Both the position numbers and the translations under genes were made by a program. Shown here one piece after another: positions 25,301 through 36,453 of a DNA stretch of 64,000 nucleotides (position 1 is the stretch's first letter; each line of letters starts with the position of its first letter). The notes beneath the pieces were generated by a model. It was not told the DNA's origin. It searched no databases and saw nothing but the letters and a program-made list of their open reading frames with translations. The stretch is from Diphasiastrum complanatum. Lineage: Eukaryota > Streptophyta > Lycopodiopsida > Lycopodiales > Lycopodiaceae. Where the stretch lies: positions 8,363,472 through 8,427,471 of the forward strand of contig CM055107.1 of the NCBI GenBank assembly GCA_029204225.1, written 5' to 3'.

Positions 25301-26530
25301 ATGGATCCTTCCTTCTCTAAACATGAACAACATGTGTTGGTCCTCAAAACTAAACCTTATACATTAATTGTAGGACAACTCTACAAGCAAGGGTTATATG
25401 AAATTAACCGACGATGTCTTACTGAAGGAGAAATACCCTCTGTAATTTCCCTCACTCATGAAGGTATTGGTGCCGGCCATTTCTCTTCTAAAACAACTGC
25501 TAAAAAAATCCTCTTGGCCGGTTTTTGGTGGCCAACACTCTTCAAGGATACGCACCATTACACTAAGGCTTGTGATGTTTGCCAATGTACAAAACGCTTT
25601 CAAAAAATAGACTACATGCCTTTACACCCCATAACCACTGATCAAGCTTTCCAGAAATGGGGAAGTGACTATGTCAGACCTATTAGTCCTGCTGCTTGAC
25701 ACACACAATCTCGTTACATCATAGTAGCTACGGACTATTGCACCAAATGGGCTGAAGCAAGAGTTGTTCGCAATGCTAACGCTTGTTCTACCGCCAAATT
25801 TCTCTATGAACAGGTTATAGTTTGGTTCGGATGTCCTCTAGAGCTTATCAGTGATAGGGGTACACATTTCCTTAACACTGTCATAGCAAATTTTCTTTCC
25901 AAATTTTTTGTGGTACATCGCAAATGTTCCCCATACTATCTACGCTGCAATGGCCAGGCAGAATCCACCAATAAAATCCTATGTGGAATTCTCACCAAAA
26001 CCGTCGAATCTAGCCGATCTGGTTGGGAACTCAAACTCCATGCTGCTCTCTGGGCTTATCGCACCACCCCGAAGCAAACTACAGGCTTAACCCCTTTACA
26101 GCTCACATATGGCCAAGAAGCCATTATGTCTGTGGAATTCCATATCCCCTCCCTTCGAGTAGCCTATAACCTTGAGCTTGATACTCATCAGAATCTAGCA
26201 AATAAGTTATTCCATCTGGAGCAACTTTGTGAAACACGAAGGATCAGCATCCATGCTCAACAAGTCCACAAACGACGACAAAAAGCATGGCACGATCGAT
26301 CATTGAAACTTAGAGATTTCCAGATTGGAGATAAGGTCCTGCTATACCAGGCCAAAGCCTTTAAAGACAAACTGAAATTTTCTGGCCAAGGACCTTACGT
26401 CATTAAAAAAATCTTTGCCTCTGGATATGTCCAACTCCAAACCCTTCAAGGTGATATCCTCGACACTGTGGTCAATGGGAGTCGACTGAGAAAGTACAAT
26501 GAACCCTGTTTTTATCTTGATATGTATTAG
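25301..26530 (+). pseudogene. gypsy I integrase (410 codons, one internal stop)
   Basis: A single reading frame is broken only by a TGA at 25697. The zinc-binding domain has HEGIGAGHF and CDVCQCTKRF. The catalytic triad contexts are KWGSDYVRPISP (Asp; usually DFVGP-like), LISDRGTHFLNT (Asp) and CNGQAESTNKIL (Glu). The C-terminus has RRQKAWHDRSLKLRDFQIGD, VLLYQAKAF and the GPYVIKKIFASGYVQLQ fold, ending VNGSRLRKYNEPCFYLDMY. There is no chromodomain. The listed start is an internal Met. It joins element cDNA into the host genome when intact. Confidence 0.93.
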
Positions 26531-27310
26531 TTGTTTTCTTTCCTACTGTTTTTTTTCTTCCTTTCAAAAGCTTGTTTTTAGACATAGAGTATTTCTATAG
26601 ACTGTATTGGTATTTACATACAGAATGGATGAATCTAGATTAGCAATGAGATAAGAGATGGAGAGGATAGAAATTCAATAACAATCAAACTTTGTGCTCA
26701 CAGGCCTCCCTCGGGCCGATGGCCACTTAAAACTACTACTTCATCCTCTCCCTGGTTGTTTAGTGACCTAGTACAACTACCTCCCTATCCTTACAACATC
26801 CAAATGATGCACATACAGTAAAATTATTATTGCTTTTGTGAAAAAGCCGTAACCCTCGCCTTTTCTTTTTCAAGTACCAACTACAAAACTCTCAAATTCT
26901 GCTCACTTTTTACCCTGTCTGTTCTTATGCATAGGCTAAGAATCCCAATACTAAGCTCGGCAAGCCTTCGTATGCCTAAAACAATGCACTGGTGCTCTAC
27001 TTCTCGCTCTTTGACGACCATAAACCTCGAACTCTCAAAAACAGTTTTTTTTTAAGTTCTCTTCAACGACTACTTTGTACTATGTACAATCTTTAAGCAC
27101 TCTCCCATACCAAGCTCACATAACAACTATTTTTCTCAAAACCAAAAACCTTATACATATGGCTTCTTCTTTGGCAACCCATGCATGGCCCAGGTTGTCA
27201 TTGACGAGACACATGTCCCGTCGACTTGCCTTGTCACGAGGCCAACTGGTCATAATCAACTTACTGGACCCATAGTACAATAGCTCAATAATTCTACTTT
27301 TATTCTAACT
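26531..27310 (+). other. gypsy I 3' untranslated region
   Basis: No protein motif. It contains GCCTCCCTCGGGCCGATGGCC at about 26704, a T-rich stretch near 27048, and a small open frame (27075-27275) without recognisable features. Confidence 0.55.
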
Positions 27311-27324
27311 AAAAGTTGGAGGGA
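27311..27324 (+). promoter_or_regulatory. Polypurine tract candidate of gypsy I
   Basis: AAAAGTTGGAGGGA lies where the plus-strand primer should be. The next bases (TATTGCACC) do not match the 5' LTR start, so the 3' LTR was lost right after this tract. Confidence 0.55.
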
Positions 27325-27339
27325 TATTGCACCTTTTAG

Positions 27340-27770
27340 ATATTCTTGGGTAGTCATGGAATACATTCATACCAGTTAATTCAACTACAAAGGCTTCAAA
27401 TTTAGTCCAAATCTTTGTTGAAACATTATTTAGGTTGTATAGACTATCAAGTGATATTGTTAGTCACAAAGATTATTGGTCCACAAGTTACTTCTGGTCA
27501 ACACTATTCCATAAACTTCGAATTTCTCTTAGTTTGAGTTCTACTGATAATTATGAATTAGATGGAGAGACTTAAAGAACTAATCAAACTATGGAGGATA
27601 TGTTGAAAACATGTGTGTCACAAGTAATCTCATTGGGTTAATAGAGTTTGCTTATAATAGTAGAAAACATTTTGCTACAAGTTATAGTCTGTTTATGCTT
27701 ATGTATGGTTTTCAACCTAAATCATGGGTTAATGTGGAGATTAACTCTATTAAGATCTAGAAGATTGCCA
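27340..27770 (+). pseudogene. gypsy integrase core fragment
   Basis: Over several frames: FIPVNSTTKASNLVQIFVETLF, RLYRLSSDIVS, FWSTLFHKL, ISLSLSSTDN, NQTMEDMLKTCVSQ and EFAYNSRKHFATSYSLFML. These are the integrase catalytic core of a chromovirus-like gypsy, similar to the family K integrase at 50.2-50.85 kb rather than to gypsy I. Many frameshifts, very decayed. Confidence 0.82.
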
Positions 27771-28751
27771 ATTTTGAGCTACAAAATATGTTACAATTAT
27801 CATGTGAAAGTGTTCGTAGTGCTTAGTGTTGGGAAATGAGGTGAATGGGCCGATAGTTTGGAGTGTCACGAGACACTACCGACCTGTCAGTAGGTGCTTG
27901 CAGAAGGCTTAGTGATATTAGACCACCGTGTTTAGATCTTCTATCACAACAGATCCAGCTGATTAAACAATGGGTCAGTAGGTGTCAAAGACAACCATAG
28001 ATACAGAGTTTGGAGGCATCTAGGACAATCGTGATTCTATTCTTCTACTCATTTGATACGACACATAAGGAGATTAAAGAGCATTCAATTCACAAAGAGA
28101 AAAGTAGAAACATCAATTACCATACACACATTATATGATAATTCAAATAACTCAAAGTATAATTAAAATGCGCAAATGTACATGAGATTGATGTAAAAGA
28201 AATCTACAGATCAATGTACAAGCCTAGAAGATCAAGTTAGAATTGAACGATAAAAATAGTAAAAATGTCAGTGGCTCGATAGTCCAAATCATATAGATAA
28301 GATAGATCGTCTAATAACATATATTCTGTACTAAGTTGGAAAAATATCTGTGTCTAGCTTATTTAGAATGTGAATCTAACTTTGTTTATATACACAATGT
28401 AGTTACTCTATGATACGTCAGCCTTGGACTAATCATGAAATGAAGTGGGCATGAAGACTCGATAGTAGTAATTGTTGGAATTCGATGCTCAGCCTCAAAT
28501 CCATTTATTAATGAGCATCCTAAAAACTTTACAAAAATCAGAAAACAGAAGGCTCGAGGTTTTCAGAAGATCAAAAAATCCAGTATTGGATTTTTTTGAC
28601 CCAATGTCAAACCTAACAAACAAAGATTTTTTGACCCTGGATCATATCAGATCGAGGCAGAATTATCTGAGTGTCTTCGACCTTGGATCGGGTCGAATCG
28701 GGTTTGATTTTTTCGACCCTGAAAAATTCAACATTGACTATATTTTTTGAT
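27771..28751. other. No recognisable gene
   Basis: No protein motif. The words GGTCGAATCGGG and TTTTTTGACCC recur around 28570-28740. The 92-codon frame at 28472-28750 is Phe/Asp/Lys rich without a known domain and ends at the inverted repeat. Confidence 0.5.
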
Positions 28752-29670
28752 GGGAATCGGAATAATTCCTGACATGGATAGCTGGTCACTCTAGGTGTAT
28801 ATGGTTATTGGTTATGCCTCGTCATTCCGGACGTGGTCGTATCAAGTAAATAATAATCATATGAGGGCCCAGACCTATAATTGGACATAGGAGCACATCC
28901 ATAGTGAATGACTGCTTTAATGCAAGAATAGGAGGTCAATAGCTCAATATAGGTTGCATGGGAATCCTAGAGAAAATATTCTCTCTCATGAGGAGAATAT
29001 GTCCATTGGAAACTCGCCCATCCTCCTATTGGAAATTCAGTTTCTTGAGTCTGTTTCTCCTCCTCTCTCTTAGGTTCTTCACTATGGCTTGGGGGCTAGG
29101 TCCAAAAGGAAATTCCAGGAGGGAACTAGGTTTGGATGGATGGTTTTGTTCCACATGTGTCCTTTTGGTTGTTTTGCAACATGATCTAGTTAGATCTTCA
29201 TTTGGTGATCCTTAAAGGATCACCAAATGAAGATCTAACTAGATCATGTTGCAAAACAACCAAAAGGACACACGTGGAGCAAAACCACCCAACCTAGATC
29301 CCTCTTGGAGTTTCCTCCTGGACCTAGCCCCCAAGCCATAGTGAAGAACCTAAGAGAGAGGAGAAGAAACAGGCTCAAGAAACTGAATTTCCAATAGGAG
29401 GATGGGCGAGTTTCCAATGGACATATTCTCCTCATGAGAGAGAATATTCTCTCTAGGATTCCCATGCAACCTATATTGAGCTATTGACCGTCTATTCTTT
29501 CATTAAAGTAGTCATTCACTATGCATGTGCTCCTATGTCCAATTATAGGTCTGGGCCCTCATATGATTATTAATTACTTTATAGGCCAAGCCCAGAATGA
29601 CAAGGCATAACTAATAACCATATACATCTAGAGTGACCAACTATCCACGTCAGGAATTATTTCTATTCCC
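28752..29670. repeat. 919-bp near-perfect inverted repeat (foldback)
   Basis: Left arm 28752-29213 and right arm 29215-29670 are reverse complements with only scattered differences and almost no spacer; the centre is GGTGATCCTT-A-AAGGATCACC at 29204-29224. The outer ends are GGGAAT and ATTCCC. Transcription of either strand would give a long hairpin RNA. The look-alike frames on the two strands (85 and 73 codons, MGILE(K/R)IFSLMRRICPLE) are a by-product of the symmetry. A diverged single-arm relative lies at 62735-63105. No clear target-site duplication is visible. Confidence 0.93.
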
Positions 29671-31666
29671 TTGTACAGGGCATGGACGTAACACAAACAT
29701 TAAAACATTGAATTATTGTTGACAGATCCTCTGCTCCAGAGGACCTGTTGTTTTCTCGTTTCTCTGATTCTTTCTACTTCTTCAAAACCGTTTCTGCCTG
29801 TTACCAGACTTAAAGGCATTCGTTAGATGTCTTCTTGATTTAACAATGCCAACTCAGGCAAAAGGGATAGAGTGTCGTTTAGTATTTTCTTTATGTCCTG
29901 CCTGTCAGAGGACTACTCAGGGACGTTGCTCTTGAACGCACTTACATTCTACATGGATGCAAGCCAAGAACGCTCATTCACAGATCAGCATACAAATCAA
30001 TGAACGTTTTTTAGATTCTACAGCTACCTACACTTAAAACGGACTGAAATCAGAGCCTACACTACATTAACACCGAGATACCTTGCATAAATTGACAAAA
30101 CAAGAAACAAGAAACTAATCTACAACATGTTAGAAGTCCAAGAATCAAAAAACCAACCAGCCTTTTGATTCTTGGACATCCCAAGAACATCAAGAACTGG
30201 ATTGTACAAAGATATGCAAGAATCACACCACAGATCCAGCCTATTTAGTTTACTTGAATGCTGGCTTCTACATTAATCCACAAGAAAACAAGAAAGCTAA
30301 TCCACAACTAGAAAATCCACAACCACACACAATATGAATGGAAGGGCATGATCATAGGGGCATCACTCAAGAAAACCATCATGATCAAGGAGCTTAGTGT
30401 AGCATCAAACTCATGGAAAATCTTCTTATTAAGCATGGAGTAGATACAATGCAAAAGCTTCTCTTCACAAAGAGAGAGTCTCTTGAATAAGCAAGAGAGC
30501 TCCTTAGGTGGCATCCTAGTGGAATTTCCACATTTCACAAATTACAAGTGGAATAATGCTCTCCACTAGAAGTCACCATCAAAAGGTGGCTCACTCTACT
30601 TTCTTTAAGAGGGGCCTACTTGCATTTATTATATTTGCTTAGAAACACTAGTTCCTACATGGTCATTCCATCTTTTGGGATTCACCATGAGGCTTACACA
30701 GTTCTTGCATGTCTTTCCTAGCTAGTATTTCTCGACTCTCATACTCGGCTCTCAGTCTTCATTAGTCTCGTCTTCTCAGAGACCTCCTCGGTCTAAGGTG
30801 AGAGTTGCTCTTGAGTTGCTCTGTCAGAGTATCTTGGAGATTCGTCAGAATCAGCCAACAATTATCAGACAAATAATCAGTCGCGAAGAATTACAGAAAT
30901 GCATATATTCTGAGACGAAGCTAAATGCAATAAGAAGATAATATTGATTCAATATGAAAATGAAACAGATGTAAATGAGTACAACAAGTTGTAGATCAAA
31001 GCTGCGTACTCTAAGCTATCTCTGAATGGCTAAATATAAGTCTGAATTAAGCACAACTACTGATAAGCAGTAAGCGCAATAGCAATCTCTAATCAACTTT
31101 AAGAAATTAAGCTAGAATGCTCAAGAGTGTTCAAGCTCGTAGGCTTGAGAGAGAGAACGCTAACTATTCAATACTTGATTATTGATTTTCATAATTCAAA
31201 TCCTTGTGATGTAGGAATATGAACAACTATTTATACTAAGCAATTAGGTCGCCAAATGTATCATTTAGTTGGTTGTGATGTGTTGGCATCCATCCAGTTA
31301 GGACTTCTCATAAACTACTTGCTAATGAATTAATGCAAGTCAGTGGCTTTGGGTCATAAACAGTCTATCTGCAGATTTGAACGTAAATTGTCTCTCTGCA
31401 AAAATGAATGTAAACTGTCATGCAAAAAATGCAAATGTCTTCACCAATGTCATTTCCTTAACATTTGAGACATCTGACATTTTGCGAGAAAGCCAAAGTG
31501 AGAGAAAATTTCAAAAGACGAAAATCCCAAAAATGCCGACATTGTGAGCCATTTTTGAGTAGTTATGTAGACTGTGTAAAAACACAAAGAAATCTATAGG
31601 TCTGGATAAAAATTGGACAAAGATTAAAATGTCGATTAGTCAGTTAGTAGGAGAATAATCTAACAC
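29671..31666. other. No recognisable gene
   Basis: About 2 kb without protein motifs. TACAGGGCATGGACGTAACA just right of the inverted repeat is shared with 63.08 kb. The region holds a short perfect hairpin at 30136-30177 and LTR-like A-rich sequence at 30850-31250. The 76-codon minus-strand frame at 30308-30538 shows no known domain. Confidence 0.5.
30136..30177. repeat. 15-bp perfect hairpin
   Basis: GTCCAAGAATCAAAA (30136-30150) and its exact reverse complement (30163-30177) are separated by a 12-base loop. There is no U-run after it and no gene near it, so a terminator role is not supported. Confidence 0.9.
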
Positions 31667-32175
31667 CAAAGTTATGATGTTAAGTGCCAATCTTCCTAAA
31701 TTATTTTGGGATCAAGTCTTGTTGTGTGCTAACTTTCTATGCAATAGGTGGCCGAGTGCTATATTGGATGGAAGAACAACTTCTGAGATGCTATTCAAGA
31801 GGAGGCTGAGTGTCAAGTTTTTAGAACTTTTGGCACTTGTTGCTATGTCAATATAGCTCTTGATGATAGGACAAAGGAGGATCCATCTTCAAGGAAAGGT
31901 ATATTTGTTGGACATAGTGAGGTGAGTAAACCCTACAAGGTTTACATTCCTACTACTAATAAGGTGATTACTGGTAGAGATGTCATTTTTTATGAGGGGA
32001 ATATTCCAAAAGTGTCTTCAAGCAATGATGGTGTGGATGGATCTAACAATCTTGATGTTGATGTTATGGATCCTACTTTAGATGGTCATGATGAAGGACC
32101 TTCATAAAGTCCAAACCCAACAAGGGAAAGAAAAACACCTTCAAGACTCACATATGATGAGAATAGTAAGAAGTG
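31667..32175 (+). pseudogene. copia integrase C-terminal fragment (family A copy 3)
   Basis: The + strand reads MMLSANLPKLFWDQVLLCAN, then FLCNRWPSAILDGRTTSEML, KRRLSVKF, SKPYKVYIPTTNKVITGRDV and FYEGNIPKVSSS. These match copia A copy 1 residue for residue over most positions, including the D-rich tail. Frameshifts lie near 31830 and 31920. It ends at RERKTPSRLTYDENSKK. Confidence 0.9.
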
Positions 32176-32469
32176 GAAGTGACTCATTTGGCATCCTTCA
32201 CATCCAATTTGTAATTAGCTCTCATACAAGGATCAAGCTTGTAAAGCCTACCATCTCTAATCCCTTTGGCAATGAAATTTCCATTCTTGATGATAAAGCA
32301 AGCATTGCAACCAAACTTGACATCACATCCATTGTCAACCAATGAGTCACACTCAATAAGTTTCTAGATATTGAAGGAACATACAAGACATTTTGAGGTT
32401 TTGCTCTTCTCTTTGATTCAAGCCAAATAGAAATGATTCCTATTCCAAGAATCTTACATTTAGCACCAT
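32176..32469 (-). pseudogene. copia protease/integrase linker fragment
   Basis: On the minus strand: LVDNGCDVKFGCNACFIIKN and GRLYKLDPC. This is the protease-to-integrase stretch of copia, also seen as LLDNGCDVKFNSNTCFIKKN in copia C at 59.7 kb. It lies back to back with the + strand copia A fragment and is cut at 32469 by gypsy H's LTR. Confidence 0.85.
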
Positions 32470-33194
32470 TGTTGGAGGGTTTGCGGCGCCCAAGGAAACC
32501 CTAACCCTAGCTAATAAGTGAGACGGATTTGGCACCCTACGCGTGTAAGTCCAACCCGATAATCACGTAGAGATTTGATTGATTAGAAAGTCCATAAAAG
32601 GAATTTAGGTCTTTTTTGCGGGACTTTTATTGTTGCAGGGCCTAAATGTCAAGTTAGTGAATAAAGTTGGGTTTCCCTCCAATTTTGATGTTCTCACACT
32701 TTTTTAAATTTGAATAATTAGGGAGGTAGAAATGGACCAGTAGGATTCAGAGGCCAAGGTCCTCCTCTCTACTATAAAAAGGGACCAACTCGAGTTCCTA
32801 CCCATGTTCATTTCCTCATTTCAATAAAGTAGATTGGTTCTCCTCAGAAATGGATTGATGAATGTCCTTGCTCATCTTCTTTCCTTCTCCATCTCTCATG
32901 CTTTCTCTGGTTTTTGCTAATTGTTGGATCTGAATATTATTATACTTTTTATGAGAGAGAAAGAGAGAGAGAGAGAAGAGTAAGCTATCTTTGTTGTAGA
33001 TGCGTAGTGTTAATGGATTGTAGTGTTAATAGATAGAGTTAATGGATGTAGAGTTAGATTTGGATCTTCCATTCATGCTGAAATCTGAACTAAACTATCG
33101 CTCTCATGGGAACAAACCTATGCATGACAACTAACTTCGTCTCTTTGATGCTAGATTGACTAGATCTTGGATTCAAGGAAAGAGACCCATTACA
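32470..33194 (+). repeat. 5' LTR of gypsy H (725 bp)
   Basis: It starts TGTTGGAGGGTTTGCGGCGC and ends ACCCATTACA, 4 bases before the PBS. It contains a TATA box (32773) and an AATAAA (32823-32828) about 50 bp apart, plus a short GA-rich tract at 32947-32982. Confidence 0.88.
32773..32779 (+). promoter_or_regulatory. TATA box in gypsy H LTR
   Basis: TATAAAA sits in CTACTATAAAAAGGG, a strong plant core-promoter match near mid-LTR. Transcripts would start about 30 bp downstream. Confidence 0.75.
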
Positions 33195-33198
33195 ATTT

Positions 33199-33215
33199 TG
33201 GCGCCGTTTCCTGAG
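33199..33215 (+). promoter_or_regulatory. Primer-binding site of gypsy H
   Basis: TGGCGCCGTTTCCTGAG matches the TGGCGCCGTTGCCGGGG class for 10 bases, then differs. It is shared in type with gypsy I and the LARD-like element. Confidence 0.82.
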
Positions 33216-34132
33216 AGCTACGCCAATTTTTAGTTTGCAGCATAATTGTTGGATGGTTAGCTTGCATTAGACATCTTGTCGTGGCATGAATAATGTTAGA
33301 TTTGCATTTAGGATTAGTTTGGAATTGATTTTGCTTCATTTGAGTGGATTTGCTTGTTTGAAATCTAATTTAATTGTTAAACAGAGAAAGCTATTCATAT
33401 CATCAATCTTAAGATCCATTTGAATATGAGATATAAGATAAAATAGCAAAAATCGGTCAAATCTGTCAGATTTGGTCAAAAAAGAGACAAAAAACGTCAT
33501 CAGAGCTGATAACTATTTATCCTCTTCTAGGAAACCTTTGCCGAGTTGCAGACACCTTCGGTTTTGTTTACAAAACCTTCAGTTTGAAGGGCGAAGATTA
33601 ATTCCCAGCAGATTTTCAGAAACATCAGAAAAACTGCAAAAAACCACCCAAAAAATCACCAAAACCCTAAAATATAGGAAAAGAACCTTCGTCTAATTCA
33701 CTGTACATAGGTGTGATCTACTGCCAGGTCGATGAATAATAATACCAAAAATAGAAAGGCTTTCAGAGGATCAGTTGTCATATTGCCATATTTTTTGTCA
33801 AAAAAGTCACTTTTTTGCAAAAATACCAATATTACTCTTGATCCTTTGCCAGAACCTTTGCCGAATTTTCAAAACATTCTATTTATAGTAAAATACTATT
33901 TTTGAGTTCGGCAAAGATTCTTCTTGATCGGATCACAGAAAATCTTGAATTTTACCCTCGCCAAACTACAAAAACTATATTTTCTTGTGTCAGAAATCTT
34001 CGTCCAGTTTTCCATAGTTTTATCTATGTCAGATCTTTCATTTGAAAGGTCGACGAAGGTTATTTCCCAAGAAATTTTCAAAAACATTGTTCAGAGAAGT
34101 TTTTTTTTTTTCTTCCCAAAATAGCATTGTTG

Positions 34133-34177
34133 AACCTTCGCCGAGCCAACCTTCGCCTAGTGAACCTTCGCCAGCCC
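34133..34177 (+). repeat. 15-bp tandem repeat, three units, in gypsy H leader
   Basis: Units at 34133, 34148 and 34163 all begin AACCTTCGCC and vary in the last five bases. Single related words (ACCTTTGCCGA, ACCTTCGGTTT) are scattered at 33530-33860. A run of 11 T lies just upstream (34101-34111). Confidence 0.9.
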
Positions 34178-34429
34178 TATTTTTAGTTTCTAATTTTCCA
34201 GATCAAGTCTCTGTCAAAATTTGGATCAAATCTGATATATTCTGATTTGGATTCTTAGAGATTTATCATTTTTGAGAAGTATCAATTGATTGAATTTCAA
34301 AATCTTTTTCATGATATAGAATCAGATTTTTAAAAAGAGGAATAGATCTAGCAGATCTGATTTGAGATAATTTTTTGATTGAAAAATCTAGATCCAATCT
34401 CATTGTCTGCTTGATTTGAAGTTGTAAAT

Positions 34430-36221
34430 ATGGATGCCCTTGGAGGTGTTCCACAGGAAGTCAATTCAATCATTGTTAGAAAAGCACCTCGTTTGGATCT
34501 ACCCAAATATAATGGATTAACAGATCCACTTAGATTTCTTCAGATCTATGCTGAATCCTGTGAAGTCTATGGCGAGATTTATCCTCAAGATAAACTTAAG
34601 CTGTTTCATATGGCCTTAACAGGCGCAGCACAAGATTGGTACTATAATCAAGATGAAACTGAACGTACAGATTGGGAGGTTGTGAAACGAGCCCTCATCA
34701 CACGGTTCAAATCATGAAAGTTTATGAAAGACCCTTTTCTACTTTTAAGTAAAATTAAAATGAGAAAGCAGAAAATGGTTCGAGATTACATTGAATGGGT
34801 GAAACGCCTCAGATCTGAATGCGAACCTGAGCTGATTAACAAAAATGCCATGATTATGTGATTTTTGTCAAGTCTACCTAAACGGATCAGACGTGAGCTG
34901 AAATGCCATAATGAATATGCACTCTTGCAAAATGCTATAGACGATGCAATTCGGGAGGAGGATGAAGAGTCAGATAATGAGCCAAATATCAGTATGTTGC
35001 CTTATGCAGCAGGGCAGACTACTACAACATGAGAAGATCAAAGCATTGGAAAATTTTCACGGACAAGCGAACAAGGAACCTGAGAAGTTTGCGAAGACTT
35101 TTCCTACCAGGGAAAATGTCTGGTGTTCTATTTGTACAGGAAATCACATAGTGAATGAGTGTCCTCAGTTGAAAAAATGAATGAAAATCAATGTTTGCCA
35201 CCTGTGTAATTCACCTGACCATGAGACTGCTTCTTGCAACTTCAACCCTCAAGTAATTCAGCAACGGTATGCCCAAATGGGATATCGAGAACCACAGTAT
35301 GGAGGAAATCTAGCAACAAGACCGCGACAATCTGCTCTTGGATACCCGGAACGTTTAGCTTTACCTGTCCCACCATAGCACTTCGCTCCTCCTGCTAGTT
35401 TGATGGAACTAGAACCTTACGGAAGTGCTGAGCAATGGAACTACGGTAATGATCAAGAAGGTGGATCTTCAGAACAGTATGCTATTTATGTTGTCGCTCA
35501 ACAACAAGCCTCTAGAAATTGGACTAGAGCACCACTTGGATGTTTGCATTGTGGAGAAAATCACAGAGTTGCAGAATGTCCAAATAAAAAAAAATTTGTA
35601 CCATTCTGTCATGACTGTGGTTATGGGCATTGCTATAAAGACTGTCCAGCAAGACCGAAGCCACCACCAGCTACAACACCTGTAAATTTGATAATAATCA
35701 AGCAAAGACCAGTAGCTCAGAATAAACCAAATGCACCCTTGATGGTGGTCACCAGAGCACAGAAGTAGAAAGAACCAATAGTGGATCCAATATCTGCTGA
35801 TTCTATACCGTTGAATGATATACCAACAACATCGGGAGTCTATCCAAATCTTAATGCAGAAAAACAAAGATATTAGAATATGAGACAGTGGATTAAACAT
35901 CTACAAGAAGAAGAGGAGCTCGAAGCTGCTAAAGCAACAACTGAAGTTCATTCTTCACCATTGCAACCTCCAAGAAATTTACGTACGGATATGAATGATC
36001 AGTTACATCTTCATGAAGAACCCTTGAAGATGACTGAACCGGAAGCACCGCAAACAGACCTGCTCATGAACATTTTGTCTAGCAAGATCAATATTTCATT
36101 GGGAGAGTTCATGAAGTTGGTGCCAAAGGCAAGAGAAGTATTAGCGCAAAAGTTAGCTCAAGAAGAATCAAAAGTCCATCAGGAGGCACTTTTTTGTGCT
36201 GGATTTAAAGAATCTAATTAG
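34430..36221 (+). pseudogene. gag: gypsy H gag (capsid and zinc knuckles)
   Basis: The capsid starts MDALGGVPQEVNSIIVRKAP and has the retrotrans_gag core LPKYNGLTDPLRFLQIYAES, then LFHMALTGAAQDWYY and WEVVKRALITRFKS-stop. After stops at 34715 and 34860 it continues with LPKRIRRELKCHNEY and DDAIREEDEESDNE. Zinc knuckles are CSICTGNHIVNEC (35.14 kb), CHLCNSPDHETASC (35.2 kb), CLHCGENHRVAEC (35.55 kb) and CHDCGYGHCYKDC (35.61 kb). The C-terminal part (35880-36221) is charged and helical-looking (EEEELEAAKATTE). At least four stops interrupt it. Confidence 0.88.
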
Positions 36222-36230
36222 GTCTCTAAA

Positions 36231-36453
36231 GAAATAAAATGTTTCTATTTACAAAGCCTTGCTAGCTTTCAGCCCTCAACCTTACAAACTAGTTCGCGAA
36301 CTCGAAAATCTGGAGACACGAAACACGAAGAATTTTGCAAACATGAAAGTCAAAGGAAACGAAGACGAATGGTTCGTGAACACGAAAGTCAAAGGAGACA
36401 ATCACGAACGGTTCGCAAACATGAAAGACTTATGAACGAGAATATTTTGTGGT
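36231..36453. repeat. 39-bp tandem repeat at gypsy H/copia B junction
   Basis: Two 39-bp units, 36341-36379 and 36380-36418, both start ACA(T/C)GAAAGTCAAAGG and contain CGAA(T/C)GGTTCG. They are followed by 9 bases of a third unit. It may belong to the copia B gag linker, but copy 1 has no equivalent. Confidence 0.8.

Larger units (their letters stand above)
20199..27324 (+). mobile_element. Ty3/gypsy element I (5' LTR to polypurine tract; 3' LTR lost)
   Basis: It runs 5' LTR, PBS of TGGCGCCGTTG type, leader, partial gag, protease, RT, RNase H, integrase, 3' untranslated region and a purine tract. No 3' LTR follows: another gypsy integrase fragment begins almost immediately. The PBS type, the D-G-S-S-G-V-N protease motif and the lack of a chromodomain suggest a non-chromovirus (Tat/Athila-like) lineage; that is inference. 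RT and RNase H share one frame broken by a single TAA, and integrase is one frame broken by a single TGA. Confidence 0.92.
32470..36230 (+). mobile_element. Ty3/gypsy element H (5' LTR, leader and gag only)
   Basis: A 725-bp LTR with TG...CA ends is followed by a PBS, a 1.2-kb leader and about 1.8 kb of gag. It then stops before protease at about 36230, where copia B-associated sequence takes over. The LTR cuts a copia fragment at ACCAT|TG, so ACCAT (32465-32469) is the expected target-site duplication; the other copy is lost. Gag is related to the gypsy I family. Confidence 0.9.

Noticed and set aside
27311-27340. 3' LTR of gypsy I beginning after the purine tract
   Set aside because: TATTGCACC does not match the 5' LTR start, and gypsy integrase motifs begin almost at once.
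28958-29465. Matching ORFs on opposite strands (MGILE...) that look like a conserved protein
   Set aside because: They are the same arm read twice because of the inverted repeat; there is no independent evidence of coding.
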